DNA from: Tubulanus polymorphus
Lineage: Eukaryota > Nemertea > Palaeonemertea > Tubulaniformes > Tubulanidae
Length of the DNA stretch: 64,000 nt
Assembly (NCBI RefSeq): GCF_964204645.1
Contig: NC_134028.1
Location: 5,802,501-5,866,500, forward strand
Direction: 5' to 3'
Positions 60,201-64,000 of this stretch are shown piece after piece (the first letter of the stretch is position 1; the number at the start of each line of letters is the position of its first letter). The position numbers and the translations under genes are program-made. Below the pieces are notes generated by a model, which saw nothing but the letters and a program-made list of their open reading frames with translations, was not told the DNA's origin and searched no databases.

Positions 60201-63200
60201 CGTTTCCCGCTAATGGAACTGTATTTTTTGGAATGAAACGAAACACTACAGAGTTTTTGCACAACGTTATTTAGACCGGTCTAAATTTGATCCGGTCCAA
60301 TTTAGACCCGACCAAGCGTTCACACCGGCAAAAATTCCGTTCCAAATTGGCCCGGTCCATTTTAGACCGATCTAATTTTGACCACAAAGAGTGAACCAGG
60401 TCCGGTCCAAATTTTGGTACGGATTAAATCTCTAGCCGCGTTCACACGACAACTAGTTAGACCGGTCTAAATGAGTCAGTACCTGGGGCCAGTTGCATAG
60501 TCGTGGCTTAGACTTAAGACCAGTCTAAGACCAACTTAGTTCTATAGCCAATCTAACAAATTAAGATCAGTCTTAAGATTTAAGACCACTTTTAGACTTA
60601 AGTCACGACTGTGCAACTGGGCCCTGGTCCGGTCCAAATTTAGACCGGACCAAATTTTGGTTAGCGTTCACACGGCGTTTTGACACGCGTTGATAAAATC
60701 GCTTGTCTCTGGGCCCACAATATGTTGCCATCTGCTAGATAATTAACTGGGCCTGGATGAAGTCTTACTTCCAGATTCCAAGTAGAGCAAGACATTCTTC
60801 ATTTGACGAATTCGATTCTCTCTCAGTTTTAGACATTTTTGATTCAGACGCTATCATTTGTCCTGGACACAAATTTGGTCCGCCCAAGTCCGATGTTTTT
60901 GGTCGGGCCAAGTTTGACCCTCAAGCAGACACACGCCAAAAAGGGTACCCGTCTAAACAGTTTTCCCGGGCCAATTTGGCCGGTGTAAAAATGCCAAAAA
61001 TGCTCGTGTGATCGCGGCCATAAACTGGTATCACACTCAAACCAATATTTTCTTTTAGCGCAAGCAACTCAACGATCGGTACCGTATCGTCATTAAAGCA
61101 GCACAAATGCCCACGTGTGCATGGCTGCTATGGGAAAAAATGATCGAAGGATGGTCGAAGGGGCATATCAAAGGCCAAAAATATGAAACAATCGACAGGA
61201 ATGGCGAAAAAATGAAAACATTGGTACCTTTTGGGTCAAGGAAGGTCAAATCTTTGGTATCATTACCTGTACCGGATATGATGGCTATCATGAAGGATAT
61301 TACCAACGGAAAAATCGACCAAAAAGACATTATTCCATTATGCAGTAGTAGAGCCAGGTTAGTTTGCTATTTATCTGTTATATATATAATGTCTATAAAT
61401 CATATTTTAATTTATTTATTCATTCCATTTACAGGGTTACTAAGACTACAGCTGCTAAGACTAGGGAAGTAAGTATAACAATTTAGTAGCTTCTCATTTA
61501 AAAATTAACCAAACATGTCTGATATGGATTCTCATACTGATATATTTCATTTGTTTACAGCCTGCCGTAGAACGAGAGAAGAATGAACAAGCTGAAAATG
61601 AGGTACAGACACTTACAGCTCATATAGCTCTTTTTTCGTATATGTCACATTTCTTACAAATGATGAATATGTTTCATGAGTTATTATCAAGAGGGAGATT
61701 TTGTTTCAGCAAAACAGAGCAAATTTAGATCGACGAGTCACCGGAGAGGTAATTTATGATTGTAAAAATATTATCACTTCATAAGAACTTAAAGCATGGA
61801 CGATTAGTACAGAAGGAGTGGATTCAGTTGGGTTCTAGGAGCCCTCCCCCTCCCCGATTTTTGCCCAAAAGAAGATTATTGTATATTAGTGGTTTGTCTT
61901 AGGGCCTTAGGTTTATCTGAGGCCATCTTAACTTAAGTTATGTTTGAGGATGATAAACCTTTGACTGTGAACAGTACGTAATCTCTCAGTTAACTCATTT
62001 TGATTGATAGTCATCAGTGTTCAATCAACATTCTTTTATTGGAAGTCATGATCAAAGGAATTTTCTCATTTCTATTCGGTTTCAGTTGGAAGTTGACCAG
62101 TCATCATTTGCAGAAGATATGGATATGGAAGACGACCCTAGTGTCTTCATAGTAAGTATATGACTATTGCACGGGCACGTTGAGCATTTTTGAGGTTTAT
62201 TTCTTTGTCAGTCATCGGCTGCCTAGGCGCATTTTCATTAAGATTTTCTGAGAAAAAATTTAGTGCATTATTTCTCAGCACGTATAAGATGGGCTGGCTG
62301 GCTGGTGAATCAAGGCACACGCGTCCTCTATGTATTGAGATGCCTTTTTGCTCTGGTTGCGTGGGTGATAAAAACTTAATTTATAAGAGTAAAATCAGAA
62401 TTCATTAATATACTTTTTTCTTTTCAGGAAAAAGAACACGCATCAATCAGCCAAGAGGTATGGAATATGTCATTTACGTAGATATTGTTGTTACAATTTT
62501 TCATTGCTTGTCTAAAAGCTTACACCCATTCTATGCGACCAACTAAGTTTTTTTTCAAAATCAACATCGATTGTTACAATTACTGATATTGTAGGTCAAT
62601 GAATTGTTGACCTCTATATGTTATCTACGTCTACTAGCTTCAGAGTACCTTTATTGATGGCAATAAACGAAGACGTCCGCGCCACGATTTAGAGGTTAGT
62701 TATCATTCAAAAAAGTTTAAAATGGGAAGCGTCCTAGGAACATTGAAAACATTTTTTTAAAAATCCTATTTTCGAAAAATATCCAACGTCTGAATTAAAC
62801 AAAAATAGAATTTTTGAATAAAATACCCAGGGCCTGGTGTTATAGACTGGTATTAACTTTTAACCGAGAGGTTAACTCAATTGAAAATGAATTGAGTTAG
62901 CTCTGGGTAAAAGATAAATACAATTCTATAAAGCCGGCCCCAGGATTTTTTAATCAAACAATGATATTTTCCAGGACGCTTCCGTAAGGGTTAAACGTAT
63001 TTACATTATATTGTATAATCACTTGTGTTTTTTGCACTTGTAACTCATTAATGTTGATAAACCAATGATTACACGGATACGTGTTAGAACAGTTCTTTTT
63101 ATATATCCAATCAACCATTAGTCATGTTATATGTAACTCAAGTGCATATTTCTTTAGATATCCCATGTTCTACCTACGAAGAGTTTACGCTTACAGGCAA

Positions 63201-64000
63201 GTAAATCTTAGTATTTTTGTTTATAAAAGAAAAAACTGTATTTGCCGTCGCTTTCCCTCTCAGTGAATTATACAGTTCATAACGACCCTACCACTACTTG
63301 AGAACGAAATCGGTTTCAGCTATGTCTCGCTTTCTACGTTCAATGGTAACTGCTGTGTATTTTATAGGTGAATCAAATCAATGCGACAAGCCAGACCGAA
63401 CCTAGTAATGAGGTATATATCGATAATGTAACCCTCAAGTTGTTTCAAAGGACATCGGGTGCCACAACAACAGTCAGTTTTGGTAGTATGTACTTGACAT
63501 GTGTCAAAATGATCAGCATGCTAAACCAGAGAAATAAAATATCGATTCTCAATCCATCCTGTACTGCATGGCCCGATTTTATAGACTGGTATTAACTTTA
63601 ACCCGGGGGTTAACTCAATTGAAATTGAATTGAGTTAGCCCCCGAGTGAAAGTTAATACCTGTCTATGAAACTGGCCCCAGGAGTTGAAGAATTGCATAA
63701 AATTCTTTTCACAAGGTGAATCAGAGAAAAAGTCACTCCAGCCGTAAATCAAGTTTAACCCATATATACCTATAGGGACATTGTTAAACATAAGAAAACA
63801 ATTAGGTTTTTCTTCATTTAACAAAATTGGAACTGCGCATCTGTGCTGGTCATTTTAACACCTTTATCAGGTGAACTAATCGAGTTATGGCACCCCGGCT
63901 TCCTTTCAAACGTCAAGTCGAAATTTATACTAATGGCAACTTGCATCGAATTTTACAGGTTGTTACACAACAGCTCGTTACAGAGCTGAGGGAAAAGCTT
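51240..64000 (+). CDS. ParB/sulfiredoxin-like domain protein (partial, continues right)
   Basis: Exons: 51240-51386, 56987-57158, 58102-58149, 58232-58264, 58421-58456, 58574-58615, 58765-58806, 59049-59267, 59345-59613, 61059-61357, 61435-61468, 61561-61602, 61710-61748, 62086-62151, 62428-62457, 62644-62694, a 9-nt microexon 62974-62982, 63158-63196 (GC donor), 63368-63412, 63959 onward. Frame holds throughout, about 568 residues so far. Residues 1-106 form an unrecognised N-terminal unit (GWTFLYADGLTKKVMLRIGM). Residues ~185-300 look ParB-like: WCRSVRELNGDHVSYLEKQF, then EVIGGNHTLAAL (~230-240, cf. the GxRR/GNHR box), then a basic/tyrosine segment and RFLAADHNLAHSR (cf. LAENxxR). Next come a helical region (~337-447) and a charged tail with a likely nuclear signal (GNKRRRPRHD). 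ParB-fold proteins bind or hydrolyse nucleotides or DNA in bacteria; its role here is unknown. Start: ATG with a strong donor 147 nt later. Confidence 0.75.
51444..51880. mobile_element. Partial inverted copy of the GGTAAAAATCCC element
   Basis: Begins 'cggttagcggtaaaaattcc' and then follows the reverse complement of the right part of 46474-47217 ('agatacaatctt', 'ttcatatt'). The far end is not recognisable. It lies in intron 1 of the ParB-like gene. Confidence 0.6.
52266..52307 (+). other. Hammerhead-ribozyme-like conserved motif
   Basis: CTGATGA (52270-52276) is followed by a 7-bp stem (GGCTGTT/AACAGCC) with a 4-nt loop and then GAAAC (52296-52300), the order of a hammerhead core. One unpaired T separates CTGATGA from the stem and no cleavage triplet could be placed. 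The same motif occurs twice as an inverted pair at 59917-60043, with CTGA followed by TTA or CTA instead of TGA. Hammerhead motifs are known in Penelope-like elements and retrozymes; whether this is one is uncertain. Confidence 0.35.
52483..53913. mobile_element. 1.43-kb TTAA-type TIR element
   Basis: 20-bp matching termini AGGGTAACTGACACTTTTTT. Flanks are TTAC (52479-52482, one change from TTAA) and TTAA (53914-53917). Such target sites suggest a piggyBac- or Kolobok-type non-autonomous element. No transposase frame inside. A partial second copy is at 40575-41106. It is in intron 1 of the ParB-like gene. Confidence 0.8.
54548..55417 (-). CDS. SET-domain lysine methyltransferase-like protein with primase-type winged helix
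   Basis: Two exons, 55199-55417 (73 codons from the ATG) and 54548-55102 (184 codons plus TAA), join in phase 0 through AGG|GTATGT and CTTCAG|CAA, giving 257 aa. Residues ~125-250 form a SET domain closest to KMT5A/PR-Set7: GHG (133-135), FICEYKGMII, LNHSK (the NHS motif at 208-210, which shapes the cofactor and substrate site) and LLHNYGDRRR near the end (cf. YDYGDR). Family members methylate lysine, classically histone H4 K20. Residues ~15-97 (PFLKEFCDEQ, ITSTRELHMEFVAWLK, GIRGWKYCSHKQRGYM) resemble the winged helix closing P4/D5-type primase-helicases (inference). It lies antisense in intron 1 of the ParB-like gene. Key SET motifs are intact. Confidence 0.8.
55628..56255. mobile_element. 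TIR element with GGTAAAAATCCC ends and C/G runs
   Basis: The left end 'cccctggtaaatatccccc', extended by a C run and two more 'gtaaaaa(t)ccc' phrases, faces the right end 'ggggatttttaccgggggtt' with a G run. About 630 bp, no frame. Shares its interior with 47690-47935. Confidence 0.7.
57561..57765. mobile_element. 205-bp MITE, GCCGCGATCACAC family
   Basis: Perfect GCCGCGATCACAC / GTGTGATCGCGGC ends with TA on both sides (57559-57560 and 57766-57767). Internal 'cacgggccaaat' matches the copy at 2502-2804. Confidence 0.85.
59917..60043. repeat. Foldback of two hammerhead-like motifs
   Basis: Two ~56-bp arms, inverted, each carrying 'atggctgttagtcaaaagcc' then gaaacg, separated by about 15 bp. 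The arms match the motif at 52266-52307. The intron is otherwise unremarkable. Confidence 0.8.
60435..61020. mobile_element. MITE, GCCGCGATCACAC family, with nested MITE
   Basis: Ends GCCGCGTTCACACG and CGTGTGATCGCGGCC, with TA on both sides (60433-60434; 61021 starts 'ta'). Internal 'tagaccggtctaaat' and 'gtccggtccaaattt' palindromic words recur outside it at 60274-60420, so a second related copy or a tandem duplication lies immediately to the left. A 145-bp foldback (60483-60627) is inserted inside. Confidence 0.7.
60483..60627. mobile_element. 145-bp foldback MITE nested in the previous element
   Basis: Arms begin 'ggggccagttgcatagtcgtg' (left, 60484) and 'cacgactgtgcaactgggcc' (right), continuing inward with 'gcttagacttaagacc' and its inverse. 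No coding content. Confidence 0.75.
62829..62943. mobile_element. 115-bp palindromic MITE, copy 1
   Basis: Foldback with 'tatagactggtattaactt' on the left arm and a worn inverse on the right. Its centre 'ttaactcaattgaa' pairs with 'attgagttag'. It is in an intron of the ParB-like gene. Copy 2 is at 63570-63682. Confidence 0.8.
63570..63682. mobile_element. 115-bp palindromic MITE, copy 2
   Basis: Same family as 62829-62943 but better preserved: the arms 'tatagactggtattaactt' and 'aagttaatacctgtctat' are nearly perfect inverses, with 'cccggggg' near the centre. Confidence 0.85.

Noticed and set aside
60757-61011. 84-codon plus-strand frame
   Set aside because: It lies within the GCCGCGATCACAC MITE and reads through its repeated words; it ends right at the element's terminus.

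Overview
The window is nuclear DNA from an animal. Genes have many short exons with GT-AG (a few GC-AG) introns, IFT56 and TSR3 are clear metazoan orthologues, and the spacers are AT-rich and packed with terminal-inverted-repeat (TIR) elements. I suspect a marine invertebrate (lophotrochozoan or ambulacrarian), because DUF7869-type genes and this style of MITE mosaic are familiar there, but the sequence does not settle the phylum. There are no operons, rRNA, CRISPR arrays or phage genes.

Layout. 1-2110: probable 3' UTR and flank. 2111-10108 (-): complete IFT56/TTC26, a ciliary IFT-B subunit. Its exons sum to 1665 nt, or 554 aa. It carries two exon duplications: two alternative terminal exons and one optional in-frame cassette exon. 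10109-10408: short bidirectional promoter with a YY1-type site. 10409-13022 (+): complete TSR3, the 18S rRNA acp-transferase. 13454-14931 (-): complete two-exon gene of unknown function. 17837-18430 (+): 3' exon of an unrecognised gene. 19066-20286 (-): 3' end of a probable coiled-coil gene, tail to tail with the previous one. 20412-21476: 48/49-bp minisatellite. 22500-26200: tandem array of ~942-bp units, three of which contain the same ~150-bp insert.

27399-42118 (-): a DUF7869-type (transposase-like, possibly domesticated) gene with a conserved core. Its 5' half is a string of phase-1 mini-exons, one of which is present in four near-identical copies. 43.4-51.2 kb: repeat-rich spacer. 51240-64000 (+, continues off the right edge): a multi-exon gene encoding a ParB/sulfiredoxin-like domain followed by a charged tail built from many tiny exons. 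Its first intron hosts, on the opposite strand, a two-exon SET-domain gene (54548-55417) of KMT5A/PR-Set7 type. That gene's N-terminal exon looks like the winged helix at the end of P4/D5-type primase-helicases.

IFT56 and TSR3 are housekeeping genes sharing a promoter region. The right-hand two thirds is accessory-looking: a transposon-related gene, a ParB-like gene, a nested SET gene and at least ten families of short TIR elements, several nested in one another. The most unusual points are the ParB-like gene, the primase-winged-helix/SET fusion, and the exon duplications in IFT56 and in the DUF7869 gene. All exon models were read by eye from splice signals and reading frame; no alignment, transcript or database evidence was available.
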